The notes beneath the pieces are model-generated. The model saw only the letters and a program-made list of their open reading frames with translations, searched no databases and had not been told where the DNA came from. Positions 63,854 through 64,000 of a stretch of DNA of 64,000 nucleotides are shown in pieces. The stretch's first letter is position 1, and every line of letters begins with the position of its first letter. The translations under genes were made by a program, and so were the position numbers. Origin of the DNA: a virus; IMG/VR virus record IMGVR_UViG_3300035390_000014, positions 62,001 through 126,000 of that record; one strand, 5' to 3'.

Positions 63854-64000
63854 ATGAAAACCATAGAATGTCCTTTATGTAAAGAGATTATTAAGAAAAA
63901 TAATCTTAAAGGTCATTGTTGGTATGCTCATGCACTTAGTATATCGAAAGATCCTAATAAAAAAAATAAACCATGGGATCAAGTAGGTATTGATAAAATT
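63854..64000 (+). CDS. Partial gene, possible further homing endonuclease
   Basis: MKTIECPLCKEIIKKNNLKGHCWYAHALSISKDPNKKNKPWDQ runs off the window end. The opening CPLC...HCWYAH finger resembles those at the starts of the endonucleases, and a GAACAT box precedes it as with them. Too short to classify. Confidence 0.4.
   Translation, partial: MKTIECPLCKEIIKKNNLKGHCWYAHALSISKDPNKKNKPWDQVGIDKI

Overview
This window looks like part of the genome of a large, lytic, tailed bacteriophage of T4-like (contractile-tail) ancestry. It is AT-rich, densely packed (many ATGA or TAATG overlaps) and carries phage replication genes: a gp45-like sliding clamp, a gp44-like clamp loader, a DnaG-type primase, an RNase H/flap 5'-3' exonuclease, a Dda/RecD-like helicase and a RuvC-like nuclease. 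It also has a PAAR tail-tip protein, a lytic transglycosylase, twelve convincing tRNA genes, a tmRNA and several free-standing homing endonucleases. The host is probably Gram-negative, because the phage encodes lipopolysaccharide/heptose enzymes, a lipoprotein and exported proteins. Two GEMM-I (cyclic-dinucleotide) riboswitches and a Cache-type sensor kinase would fit a deltaproteobacterium (Desulfobacterota), but that is only an inference.

Layout. Positions 1-14175 are all on the minus strand: RuvC, DUF4326, an Acb2/Tad1-like anti-defence protein, small zinc proteins, a putative neck protein, exonuclease, homing endonucleases, clamp, primase, clamp loader, helicase, transglycosylase and small membrane proteins. 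Everything after 14365 is on the plus strand. The divergence point holds a putative replication initiator gene followed by five copies of an 18-bp iteron (15383-15509) and a structured inverted-repeat region (15682-15775), so this is a candidate origin. Then come unrecognised, probably virion-related proteins (15811-22052), a glycosyltransferase-rich block with the PAAR gene (22077-28201), a hydrolase, a histidine kinase and small proteins with possible head-targeting N-termini (28198-32122). A second (archaeo-eukaryotic type) primase and a nucleotide-pool block follow (32552-37792): QueC-like, kinase, dCMP deaminase, sugar-nucleotide dehydrogenase, dATP/dGTP diphosphohydrolase and deoxyribosyltransferase. 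RNA-maintenance genes (CCA-adding enzyme, nucleotidyltransferase) and small zinc proteins occupy 38091-44317.

From 44367 to 62949 tRNAs are scattered among genes. They are accompanied by a full tmRNA (47075-47464) with tag VNTTADNFADDYALAIAA, a GGQ release-factor-like protein (52338-52691), HldE and other sugar genes, and homing endonucleases that abut tRNA or tmRNA genes. A cassette at 54723-57406 carries two riboswitches and three exported proteins, with base usage unlike the rest of the window.

Regulation. Two recurrent DNA motifs appear. GAACATATTATAAATG-type boxes (about 18 sites, both strands) look like promoters, and an exact CTATATATATTAATATACAT box occurs four times. In two endonuclease genes the GAACAT box lies in the loop of a perfect inverted repeat whose 3' arm holds the ribosome binding site. 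This resembles the known T4 I-TevI arrangement of a promoter inside a translation-blocking hairpin.
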